Source: Kitasatospora kifunensis (GTDB taxonomy: Bacteria > Actinomycetota > Actinomycetes > Streptomycetales > Streptomycetaceae). Taken from it: 64,000 bases of DNA. The stretch is taken from contig NZ_JACHJV010000001.1 of assembly GCF_014203855.1 (NCBI RefSeq), positions 4,526,001 through 4,590,000 of the forward strand. The letters run 5' to 3'. Positions 36,307 through 43,583 of the stretch are shown here, piece after piece (position 1 is the first letter of the stretch; each line of letters opens with the position of its first letter). The position numbers and the translations under genes are program-made. The notes beneath the pieces were generated by a model. The model was not told where the DNA came from. It made no database searches and saw nothing but the letters and a program-made list of their open reading frames with translations.

Positions 36307-36966
36307 CTACTGGCGGCTGCCGCACCCCGGGCAGAACGCCGCGCCCTCGGGCACCGTGGCCTGGCAGGAGTGGCAGCTCGCCGGGGCGGCCAACTTGAAG
36401 CCGCAGCCCGCGCAGAACGCCCCGCCGTGCGTCTCGGCCTTGCACTGCGGGCAGACCAGCTGCCGTTCGGTGGCCACGTCGTAGGCGTTGCCGGCCTGCT
36501 GCCCGGCCTCGTAAGCGCGTTGGGCCACCTGCTCGTTGAGTCCGCGTCGGCGGGCTGCCTCGGCCTCGGCCGCGGTGTCGGGCGCACAGGACTGGCACAG
36601 ACCCTGGGCCGGGTTCCAGCACGTGTCGCAGACGTGCTGGGTGCACCGGGCGCAGCGGTGGAAGTGGCCCTGCGCGGCGCCGATCGCCCGCTCGAAGGCC
36701 GCGTCCTTGGCGCGGCCCCAACTGGCCCCGGCCAGGCCGTCGACGGCGTTGGTGATGGTGCCGCCGTTGCCGTTGAGCATGCCCCAGGCCGCGCTGACCC
36801 CCTTGCTGACCCAGCCGGCCGCCCGCCCGGTGGTGAACGCCTCGTACGGTGATCTCCAGGTGTCCTGGCATCGCTGGCAGTTGAACTCGAACTGGAAACC
36901 CGCCCCGGTGCCGTACTGCTCGCACAGGTCACGGTGGTTGCTGGTGAAGTAGATCTCGGTGGTCAC
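36307..36966 (-). CDS. Multi-zinc-ribbon protein
   Basis: 219 residues from GTG 36966. At least four cysteine knuckles are visible: CQRC in the N-terminal part, a double B-box-like CARCTQHVCDTCWNPAQGLCQSC at about 100-123, then two C-terminal ribbons, CPQC...CAGC and CHSC...CPGC. An Ala/Gly helix lies between. The N-terminal segment around FQFEFNCQRCQDTWRSPYEAF is conserved-looking. Probably a protein-protein or nucleic-acid-binding adaptor; no catalytic motif. Confidence 0.72.
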   Translation of the reverse strand: MTTEIYFTSNHRDLCEQYGTGAGFQFEFNCQRCQDTWRSPYEAFTTGRAAGWVSKGVSAAWGMLNGNGGTITNAVDGLAGASWGRAKDAAFERAIGAAQGHFHRCARCTQHVCDTCWNPAQGLCQSCAPDTAAEAEAARRRGLNEQVAQRAYEAGQQAGNAYDVATERQLVCPQCKAETHGGAFCAGCGFKLAAPASCHSCQATVPEGAAFCPGCGSRQ

Positions 36967-37152
36967 TGCTGGTCCCCCCAGGTGGTCCGGTCCTCGCGCC
37001 GCTGCCAGCCGTACGACGCTGCCCGCGGCCCACTGGTTCTCGATTGTGATCGAAAGGTGTTCGATGCGCGAAGGCTCCCATGGCGCACCGCGCGTAGACA
37101 AGTCCCGGCAACCGCTGTTCACCTGGGAGTTGGCCGGTGCCGGGGGTGCCGT

Positions 37153-37183
37153 CCACCCTGGGGTGGAGGGGGTGGATCCACCC
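37153..37183. promoter_or_regulatory. Palindromes upstream of the DUF1453/two-component operon
   Basis: CCACCC-TG-GGGTGG (37153-37166) and GGGTGGATCCACCC (37170-37183) are adjacent palindromes sharing the CCACCC/GGGTGG half-site, about 55-85 bp before the first gene. Likely binding sites of the operon's own response regulator. Confidence 0.5.
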
Positions 37184-37238
37184 GCGGTCAACCCTGGAGC
37201 CGACGCCCGGGGCGGGGGTCCGGCGGGAGTCTTGCGCC

Positions 37239-38003
37239 ATGGACACCACGACCTACCTCCTCAACGGTCTGCTGCTGGTGACGATCGTGCGCCAGGTGCG
37301 CGGCACCGAGCTGAACCTGGCCAACCTGCTGATCCCGCTGGGTGTCGTGGGCACGGCCGCCGCCGTCTTCCTGCACTCGATCCCGACCGCCGGCCACGAC
37401 CTGACGCTGATCCTGGCGCTGGCCGGGATCGGCGCGGTACTCGGCGCGCTCGGCGGCTCGCTGATCCGCTTCACGCCGGCCCGCCCCAAGGCCCCGAGCG
37501 GCGTCAAGGCCGGTATGAAGACCAAGGCCGGTATCAAGACCGGCGCCAAGGCCGGCACGAAGCCCGGCCTGCTCGCCCAGACCCCGCTCGCCGTGCTGCC
37601 CGTGCTGGTGCTCGGCAGCCTCGCCAGGCTGGCCTTCGCCTACGGCGCGAACCACGCACTGAGCGGCACCGTCGCCGACTTCAGCCGTGACCACCAGATC
37701 ACCGGGCAGAACGCCTGGGTCGCGGCCCTCGTCCTGATGGCCCTCGCCGAGGTGGTCACCCGCCTCGCCGTGACCCGCCTGCGCGGCCACCACTACCGGC
37801 GCGCCCTGACCGCGAGCGCTTCGCCCGCCCCCGCCCCCGCCTCCGCTCCCGCGAGCGCCTCGCTCGTCCCCGCCCCCGCCTCCGCTCCCGCGAGCGCCTC
37901 GCTCGTCCCCGCCCCCGCCTCCGCTCCCGCGAGCGCCTCGCTCGTCCCCGCCCCCGCCCCTGCTCCCGCGCGCGCCCAGGCCGCTCCGCTCGGGCCGGCA
38001 TGA
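37239..38003 (+). CDS. DUF1453-like membrane protein
   Basis: 254 residues. Four to five hydrophobic helices lie in the first 190 residues (YLLNGLLLVTIVRQVRGTELNLANLLIPLGVV onward), with a basic, Lys/Thr-rich cytoplasmic loop (VKAGMKTKAGIKTGAKAGTKPG) around 88-110. The tail is a 13-residue repeat (PAPASAPASASLV) in three copies, encoded by a 39-bp tandem repeat at about 37829-37950. The stop overlaps the histidine kinase start (ATGA). It may help sense membrane state for the kinase. The tail repeat is probably a slippage product. Confidence 0.68.
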   Translation: MDTTTYLLNGLLLVTIVRQVRGTELNLANLLIPLGVVGTAAAVFLHSIPTAGHDLTLILALAGIGAVLGALGGSLIRFTPARPKAPSGVKAGMKTKAGIKTGAKAGTKPGLLAQTPLAVLPVLVLGSLARLAFAYGANHALSGTVADFSRDHQITGQNAWVAALVLMALAEVVTRLAVTRLRGHHYRRALTASASPAPAPASAPASASLVPAPASAPASASLVPAPASAPASASLVPAPAPAPARAQAAPLGPA

Positions 38004-39337
38004 CCTGGCCCGCAGCTGGCCCGCGCCCCGGCTTGCTCCCTATGCTGCGAGCCATGGCGAGCACAGCACGGGGCGGGGCCGAGCAGGAGACCGAGCCGGC
38101 TACCGCCGATCCCGCGCAGGGCGCCCAGGCCCCAGCGGCCCCGGCGGTCAGCGCGCGGATCGCGCTCGCGCAGGTCCGGATCGACCAGCGGCGCACCCGC
38201 CAGCTGGCCCGGCTGCGCCCGCTCAGCTGGCTGCTGCTGGCCGCCGTCGCGGTCTCCGCCTGGACCAGCTCGCCCGCCCCGGGCCTGACCGGCCGCCACC
38301 TGGCCGTCAGCCTGGCCCTGCTCTGCTACGCCGTCCCGATGGCACTGGCCGGCGCCGGTCGCTGGCCGGGCCACACGGTGCGGTCGCGGATCGTCCTGAT
38401 CTTGATCGTCTCGGTGGCCTCGCTGACCCTCACCGGCCTGGTGCCGTCGGGCATCCTCAACGTGCTGCCGGTCTCCGGCGCCGTGATGATCGGCTTCCTC
38501 CGGCTGGACCTGCGCCCCGCACTGCTGATCAGCGGAACGAGCACGGTGCTGCTCGTCGTCCTGCTGGCGCTGACCGTCAGCCACCCGGTGGAGACGATCA
38601 CCTCCTCGGTGCTGCTCTGCGTGGTGCTGGGCGTCACGGCCCGGCTGATCCGGCAGAGCCGCGAGGGCCAGGAGCGCACCGAGCTCCTCTTCGCCGAGCT
38701 CGAGGACGCCTGGGAGGCCGAGACCAGGGCGGCTGCCGGCGCCGAGCGGGCCAGGATCGCCCGCGAGCTGCACGACGTGCTGGCCCAGTCGCTCTCCGCG
38801 CTGGCGATCCAGCTGGAGGGAGCCCGCAAGCTGGCCGAGCGCGACCAGGTCGCGCCGCTGCTCCAGCAGGTCATCAACCGCTCGGTGGAGCTGACCAGGG
38901 AGGGTCTGAACGAGGCTCGGCAGGCAGTGGGCGCGCTGCGCGGGGACCGGCTGCCGGGCCTGGCCGACGTGGCGCCGCTGGTCGAGCGCAGCGCCCGTGA
39001 CCTGGAGCTCTCCGTCGAGCTGAGCGTGCTGGGCACGGTCCGCCCCGGCGAGCCGCAGGCCGAGTTCGCGCTCTACCGCGGCGTGCAGGAGGCCCTGACC
39101 AACGTGGCCCGCTACGCTCGTGGCTCGCGCGCCGAGGTGGTGCTCGACTACCGCCGCGGGGACCGGGTGGCGGTCACCGTCTCCAACACCGCGGGCAGCG
39201 CGGCCGCCCAGGCCGGTGGTGGCGGCGGCAACGGGCTGCGCGGGATGCGCGAGCGCGTCGAGCGGGTCGGCGGCACCGCCGAGGCCGGCCTGAGCGAAGA
39301 CGGCGGCTGGCGGGTCGCGATGGAGGTCCCGGCGTGA
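38000..39337 (+). CDS. Sensor histidine kinase, NarL/DesK type
   Basis: 445 residues from ATG 38000, which overlaps the preceding stop (alternatives at 38042 and 38054). Four to five N-terminal membrane helices (about 70-215) lack a large external domain, implying sensing within or at the membrane. HisKA_3 dimerisation segment with phospho-acceptor H258 in ARIARELHDVLAQSLSALAIQLE; HATPase with GVQEALTNVARYA (N box) and GGNGLRGMRERVERVGG (G box). It phosphorylates the response regulator encoded directly downstream. Confidence 0.92.
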   Translation: MTWPAAGPRPGLLPMLRAMASTARGGAEQETEPATADPAQGAQAPAAPAVSARIALAQVRIDQRRTRQLARLRPLSWLLLAAVAVSAWTSSPAPGLTGRHLAVSLALLCYAVPMALAGAGRWPGHTVRSRIVLILIVSVASLTLTGLVPSGILNVLPVSGAVMIGFLRLDLRPALLISGTSTVLLVVLLALTVSHPVETITSSVLLCVVLGVTARLIRQSREGQERTELLFAELEDAWEAETRAAAGAERARIARELHDVLAQSLSALAIQLEGARKLAERDQVAPLLQQVINRSVELTREGLNEARQAVGALRGDRLPGLADVAPLVERSARDLELSVELSVLGTVRPGEPQAEFALYRGVQEALTNVARYARGSRAEVVLDYRRGDRVAVTVSNTAGSAAAQAGGGGGNGLRGMRERVERVGGTAEAGLSEDGGWRVAMEVPA

Positions 39338-39474
39338 GCGTCCGTCCCCCTGGGCCCGCCGACCCCCACGAGCCCACCCAGCCCCCCAGGCCGCCCAGCC
39401 CACCCAGGCCGCGAACCCCGCCAAGCCCGCCAAGCCCGCCAACTCTGCCAAGCCCGCCGAGGAGCCCGAGATGA
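39334..39474 (+). other. Proline-rich frame bridging kinase and response regulator; probable frameshifted RR start
   Basis: GTG 39334 overlaps the kinase stop (GTGA). Its frame runs 46 codons (Pro 45 percent or so) to a TGA at 39472-39474 that overlaps the response-regulator ATG. The codon-biased frame, however, switches at the C6 run near 39382. With one extra C the frame reads QAAQPTQAANPAKPAKPANSAKPAEEPE straight into the regulator. So either this is a coupled Pro-rich peptide or, more likely, the regulator's true N-terminus is here, with a one-base deletion or miscount. Confidence 0.45.
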
Positions 39475-40217
39475 TCCGCCTGGTGATCGCCGACGACCAG
39501 CGCGTCACCCGCGAGGGTCTGGCCCTGCTGATCGGCCTCAACGAGGGCATGGAGGTGGTCGCCCTGGCCACCAACGGCGAGGAGGCGGTCGCGCTCGCCC
39601 TGGAGCACCGGCCCGACGTCGTCCTGATGGACCTCTCGATGCCGGTGCTGGACGGCATCGCCGCCACCGCCGCGCTCGCCGAGCAGTTGCCCGGTACTCC
39701 CGTCCTGGTGCTGACCACCTACGCCGACGACGCCTCGATCTTCCCCGCGCTGCGGGCGGGCGCCAAGGGCTACCTGACCAAGGACGCCGGCTCGGACCGG
39801 ATCGAGGAGGGCATCCGGGCCGTGCACGCCGGGCAGACCTTCATGGATCCGGTGGTCCAGCAGCGCCTGGTCGCCGCAGCCGTCGGCGGCACCCCGCCGC
39901 AGCCGTCGGCTGACGCCACCTCAGCGCCGACCCGGCCCGCCGCGCCGGCGCAGCAGGCACCGGCCCAAGCACCGGCCCAGGCATCGGCCCAGGCACCGGC
40001 CCAGCCCCAGGACGGCCTGACGGAGCGCGAGCGCGAGGTGCTGGTGCTGATCGCGGCCGGCCTGTCCAACCGGGAGATCGCCGAGCGCCTCTACCTGGGC
40101 CAGGCGACGGTCAAGACCCACGTCAACCGCATCTTCGCGAAGACCGGCGCGCGGGACCGGGCGCAGGCCGTCCGCTACGCCTACCGTGCCGGCCTGGTCC
40201 CCATCAACGGCGACTGA
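39471..40217 (+). CDS. NarL/FixJ-family response regulator
   Basis: 248 residues from ATG 39471. Receiver domain 1-120 with D54 (VVLMDLSMPVLDG) as phospho-acceptor, DD at 9-10, T in VLVLTTY and K in AKGYLTKD. The linker (about 145-180) has PAQA repeats. LuxR-type DNA-binding domain (about 183-245: LTEREREVLVLIAAGLSNREIAERLYLGQATVKTHVNRIFAKTG). It pairs with the adjacent kinase. The probable target is its own promoter palindromes at 37153-37183. The start may lie upstream at 39334 if the C-run deletion is an error. Confidence 0.92.
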   Translation: MIRLVIADDQRVTREGLALLIGLNEGMEVVALATNGEEAVALALEHRPDVVLMDLSMPVLDGIAATAALAEQLPGTPVLVLTTYADDASIFPALRAGAKGYLTKDAGSDRIEEGIRAVHAGQTFMDPVVQQRLVAAAVGGTPPQPSADATSAPTRPAAPAQQAPAQAPAQASAQAPAQPQDGLTEREREVLVLIAAGLSNREIAERLYLGQATVKTHVNRIFAKTGARDRAQAVRYAYRAGLVPINGD

Positions 40218-40243
40218 CCGGCCGCCCCCGCCGGGGGCACACG

Positions 40244-40291
40244 TCGAAGCCCCTGACAGGCCGTCGTCAAACGGCTTGTCAGGGGCTTCGA
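40244..40291. terminator. Long bidirectional terminator hairpin
   Basis: TCGAAGCCCCTGACA pairs perfectly with TGTCAGGGGCTTCGA (15 bp), and the loop holds a second GCCGT/ACGGC stem. Located between the convergent response regulator and tatA genes. Confidence 0.85.
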
Positions 40292-40310
40292 AAGTCGCGC
40301 GCTACACAGC

Positions 40311-40589
40311 TCAGGCGGTGGTGTTCCTGGCGGTGGTCTCGTCGGCCTTGGTGACGTTGACCGGGGCCACCGCGGCGGGGCGCGGCTGCTCGGTGGCGGT
40401 GGAGGCGGCCGTGCCGTTGTCACCGCCGGGCGTGTCGTCCTCGCGCATCGCCTTGGTCTCGGCCTTCAGGATGCGCATCGACTTGCCCAGGCCGCGAGCC
40501 ATCTCCGGCAGCTTCTTCGAGCCGAACAGCAGGATGAGGACAGCCAGCACCACCAGGAGGTGCCAGGGCTCCAGACCGTTGCGGAACAT
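40311..40589 (-). CDS. tatA: Twin-arginine translocase subunit TatA
   Basis: 92 residues from ATG 40589. A short N-terminal membrane helix (WHLLVVLAVLILLFGSKKLPEMARGLGKSMRIL) ends in the FGxxKLPE hinge, followed by an amphipathic helix and a disordered charged tail. TatA multimers form the passage for folded proteins at the cytoplasmic membrane. It stands without tatC here. The Tat pathway is heavily used in streptomycetes. Confidence 0.92.
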   Translation of the reverse strand: MFRNGLEPWHLLVVLAVLILLFGSKKLPEMARGLGKSMRILKAETKAMREDDTPGGDNGTAASTATEQPRPAAVAPVNVTKADETTARNTTA

Positions 40590-40830
40590 CCCTGACCACC
40601 GGTCCCTTCGGTTTTCTCGCTGTGACAGAGCCGGGCGGGTCTGCCCGGCTCTGCCAGTATGCCTGGCCTTGCTGCGGAACGTATACACCGCTCGGGAAAC
40701 GGTGGTCAAAGAGCCGGTGTCGCTGGCCCGTTCGGCCGGTTTCTCTCCCGTGTGGTCTGAACCACTCTGGTGGGGCCCTTGGCGGACCCCTTGGCGGGCC
40801 CCTTAGTGGACCCACTCGGGCCGGTCGGTC

Positions 40831-42435
40831 TCAGCCGCGCACCGCGGCCAGTTCCTCGACCGACGCAGCGGAGACCGACGCAGCGGAGACCGACGGAGAC
40901 GAGGGAGTGGACACGGGCCTGCCCGCGATCGGGAGGTGCCGCATCAGCCGGGCCACGAGCAGGCTGCCGCCGAGCATGCACCCCAGCCCGATCCAGGCCG
41001 CCAGGTGCAGGCCGTCGGTGAACGCCGCCTGGCAGGCCGTCAGCAGCTCGTGCGCCGAGCGGGCCGGCAGCTGGGCCGCCACCGTGACGGCGCCGCCCAG
41101 CGAGTCGTGGGCCACCCGGGCCGCCGCGTCGGGCAGCCCGGCCGGCAGCCGGTCCGTCAGCTGGGACTTGTAGACCGCCGCGCCGGCCGCACCGAGCAGC
41201 GCGATGCCCAGCGAACTGCCGAGCTCGCTCGCGGTCTCCGAGGTGGCGGAGGCGGCGCCGGCCCGTTCGGCCGGGGCGGCCGAGACGATCAGGTCGGCGG
41301 TCAGCGTCATGGTGCCGACCGTCCCGGCGGCCAGGAAACCGGCGCCGGTCAGGATCAGGGCGAGCGGCGACTGCGGGCCGACCCGGGTCATCAGGGCGAA
41401 GCCGAACGCGCCGATCAGGAAGCCGCCGGCCATCTGGTGGCTGGGCCTGACCTTGCCCGCCAGTGCGCTGGAGATGCCGACCGCCGCGCCGACCCCGACG
41501 CTCGGCAGCAGCGACCAGAGCGCGGCGATCAGTGGGCTCATGCCCTTGACCAGCTGCAGGTACTGCGAGGTGAAGAGGGTGAAGCCCATCATCGCGAACA
41601 TCGCGATGGTGTTGACCGAGATGGCCCCGGCGTAGCTGCGGATCTTGAACAGGCCGAGGTCGATCAGCGGGTGCGCGCAGGTCAGCTGCCGCCGCACGAA
41701 GAGGCCGCCGATGGCCAGGCCGATCACCAGCGCCGCCCCGGGCAGCGGCCGCCAGCCGTCGACGGCCAGCGTCTTGATGCCGTAGACCAGCGGCAGCACG
41801 GTGGCCAGCGACAGCCCGGCGCCCAGCAGGTCGAAGTCTCCGTGCCGCGGCGCGCGGTACTCGGGCAGCAGCAGCGGACCCACGAGGAGCAGCAGTCCCA
41901 TCGCCGGGATGGCGGTCAGGAACGCCGAGCCCCACCAGAAGTGGTTCAGCAGCAGCCCGCCGACCACCGGGCCGAGTGTCGCGCCGCCGGTCAGCGCCCC
42001 GGTCCAGGCGGCCATCGCGCCCTGGCGCTGCTTCGGGTCGGGAAACATGGTGCGGATCAGCGTGAGGGTGCTGGGCATCAGCGTGGCGCCGGCGACCCCC
42101 AGCACCGCCCGGGCTGCGATCAGCTGCGCCGCCCCGCCGGACCAGGCGGCCAGCAGTGAGGCCGCGGTGAAGCCGGCGGCACCGAGCAGCAGCAGCCGAC
42201 GCCGACCGATCCGGTCGCCCAGCGCACCCATCGGGATGAGCAGCCCGGCCAGCAGGAACGAGTAGATGTCCATGATCCACAGCTGCTGGGTGCCGCTGGG
42301 GTGCAGGTCGGTGCTGATGAACGGGACGGCGAAGAAGAGCACGCCCATGTCCATGGCGAGGACCAGGGTCGGGAGCAGGAGGACGACGAGGCCCGCCCAG
42401 GCGCGGCGGCCGGCGAGGCCGTTGGTAGCGGTCAT
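40831..42435 (-). CDS. MFS multidrug exporter, DHA2 (14-TM) family
   Basis: 534 residues with about 14 hydrophobic segments. Motif A-like GALGDRIGRRRLLLLG near residue 72, LDxTxVN-like AMDMGVLFFAVPF in the first helix, and the antiporter motif C-like GGATLGPVVGGLLL near 150 fit the EmrB/QacA/Smv drug:H+ antiporters. It is divergent from a TetR regulator across a 123-bp gap full of short repeats, the standard arrangement for a repressed efflux pump. Confidence 0.9.
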   Translation of the reverse strand: MTATNGLAGRRAWAGLVVLLLPTLVLAMDMGVLFFAVPFISTDLHPSGTQQLWIMDIYSFLLAGLLIPMGALGDRIGRRRLLLLGAAGFTAASLLAAWSGGAAQLIAARAVLGVAGATLMPSTLTLIRTMFPDPKQRQGAMAAWTGALTGGATLGPVVGGLLLNHFWWGSAFLTAIPAMGLLLLVGPLLLPEYRAPRHGDFDLLGAGLSLATVLPLVYGIKTLAVDGWRPLPGAALVIGLAIGGLFVRRQLTCAHPLIDLGLFKIRSYAGAISVNTIAMFAMMGFTLFTSQYLQLVKGMSPLIAALWSLLPSVGVGAAVGISSALAGKVRPSHQMAGGFLIGAFGFALMTRVGPQSPLALILTGAGFLAAGTVGTMTLTADLIVSAAPAERAGAASATSETASELGSSLGIALLGAAGAAVYKSQLTDRLPAGLPDAAARVAHDSLGGAVTVAAQLPARSAHELLTACQAAFTDGLHLAAWIGLGCMLGGSLLVARLMRHLPIAGRPVSTPSSPSVSAASVSAASVEELAAVRG

Positions 42436-42450
42436 GGAGAGAACGGTACG

Positions 42451-42527
42451 AGCGTTTCAGACGCTTGTCTAGTACATATGTGCAAGACGAATGGCCAAGA
42501 CATTCGTGCAAGACGTTCGTGCAAGAC
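42451..42527. promoter_or_regulatory. Operator cluster between MFS exporter and TetR gene
   Basis: AGCGT-N5-ACGCT (42451-42465) is an inverted repeat. GTGCAAGAC occurs exactly at 42480-42488, 42506-42514 and 42519-42527, with a partial CCAAGAC at 42495-42501. The direct repeats are 11-15 bp apart, about one helical turn. Likely TetR-family binding sites and overlapping promoters. Confidence 0.55.
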
Positions 42528-42558
42528 AGGTGTATGACAGCGCAGTAGCATTCGGGCC

Positions 42559-43200
42559 ATGGGAAACCGAGAAGAACTGCTCGCCGGTGCCAAGCGCTGC
42601 CTGTCCGAGAAGGGCTACGGCCGCACCACGGCGCGGGACATCGCGGCGGCCTCCGGCGTGAGCCTGGCCGCGATCGGATACCACTTCGGCTCCAAGGACG
42701 CGCTGCTCAACGCCGCGCTGATCGAGGCGATGGGTGACTGGGGTCAGACGCTGGGCGCGGCGCTGGCCGAGACCGCCGGGCTGGAGCTGACGCCCGAGGA
42801 GCGCTTCGTGCTCAGCTGGGACCGGGTGCTGAAGACCTTCGTGGACAGCCGAGGCCTGTGGAAGGCGCAGTTCGAGATGATCGCGCAGGTCGACCACCTG
42901 CCGGAGGTCGCACGGGTGCTGGGAGAGGCCCAGGGCGATGCCCGGCTCGGGCTCTCGGCGCTCTTCCAGGGCAAGGCCGAGGTGCCGGACACCGAGGACG
43001 AGCACAGCCGCGGCGCCTTCCTGCAGGCGATGCTGGCGGGCATCGCGGCGCAGTGGCTGGTCGCCCCGGACCGGGTGCCCAGCGGGCGCGACCTCTATCG
43101 CGGGCTGCAGATCCTCGCGGGCAGCGTGCTCCCACCGTCCGGGCCGTCCGGGCCGTCCGCCTCGTCTGCGCCGTCCGGGCCGTCCGAGCCCGCCGCCTGA
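42559..43200 (+). CDS. TetR-family repressor
   Basis: 213 residues. N-terminal helix-turn-helix (about 3-50: REELLAGAKRCLSEKGYGRTTARDIAAASGVSLAAIGYHFGSKDALL), then an all-helical ligand domain containing a W-rich surface (LVAPDRVPSGRD, FVDSRGLWKAQFEMI). The tail is a Pro/Ser/Gly repeat (SGPSGPSASSAPSGPSEP). It probably represses the divergent 14-TM exporter and itself. Confidence 0.9.
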   Translation: MGNREELLAGAKRCLSEKGYGRTTARDIAAASGVSLAAIGYHFGSKDALLNAALIEAMGDWGQTLGAALAETAGLELTPEERFVLSWDRVLKTFVDSRGLWKAQFEMIAQVDHLPEVARVLGEAQGDARLGLSALFQGKAEVPDTEDEHSRGAFLQAMLAGIAAQWLVAPDRVPSGRDLYRGLQILAGSVLPPSGPSGPSASSAPSGPSEPAA

Positions 43201-43258
43201 CGCTCGGTCGGACCCGTTCGGCGTGCGGGCGAGGGCGGGCGCACCGAGGGTGAGTCAC

Positions 43259-43537
43259 ATGATGACCAACCAGAAGAACACCGGTTCGTTCCCGATCAAC
43301 CGGAAGCTGCTCGGCGCCGGCCTGCTGCTCGGCGGCGTCGGCGCGGCGGCCGGGCTGCTGGGGACGGTGCTGATCGGGGTGGCGCTGGCAACGGCCGGGC
43401 GCAGCTGGGTCCAGCAGTTCGAGACCTCGCCCACCGAGCGTGCGGCCCGGGCGCTGCAGCAGGCCAGGGCAGCCTCCCAGGCGGGCATGGACGCCTGGCG
43501 CACGGCGTCGACGCCGGACGGGGCGCAGGTCGGCTGA
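43259..43537 (+). CDS. Small membrane protein
   Basis: 92 residues. One hydrophobic segment at about 18-45 (LGAGLLLGGVGAAAGLLGTVLIGVALATAGRSWVQQ), then an amphipathic helix (ERAARALQQARAASQAGMDAWR). GAGGGTGA precedes ATG 43259. Such small anchor proteins are often found in streptomycetes without known roles. It follows the TetR gene by 58 bp. Confidence 0.6.
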   Translation: MMTNQKNTGSFPINRKLLGAGLLLGGVGAAAGLLGTVLIGVALATAGRSWVQQFETSPTERAARALQQARAASQAGMDAWRTASTPDGAQVG

Positions 43538-43546
43538 TCACCAGAG

Positions 43547-43583
43547 GAGCGCGGAGCCAGCTCAGCAGCCCGGCTCCGCGCTC
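43547..43583. terminator. Terminator hairpin overlapping the ligase 3' end
   Basis: GAGCGCGGAGCC (43547-43558) pairs with GGCTCCGCGCTC (43572-43583). The right arm is inside the final codons of the convergent acyl-CoA ligase gene (stop at 43562). Confidence 0.65.
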
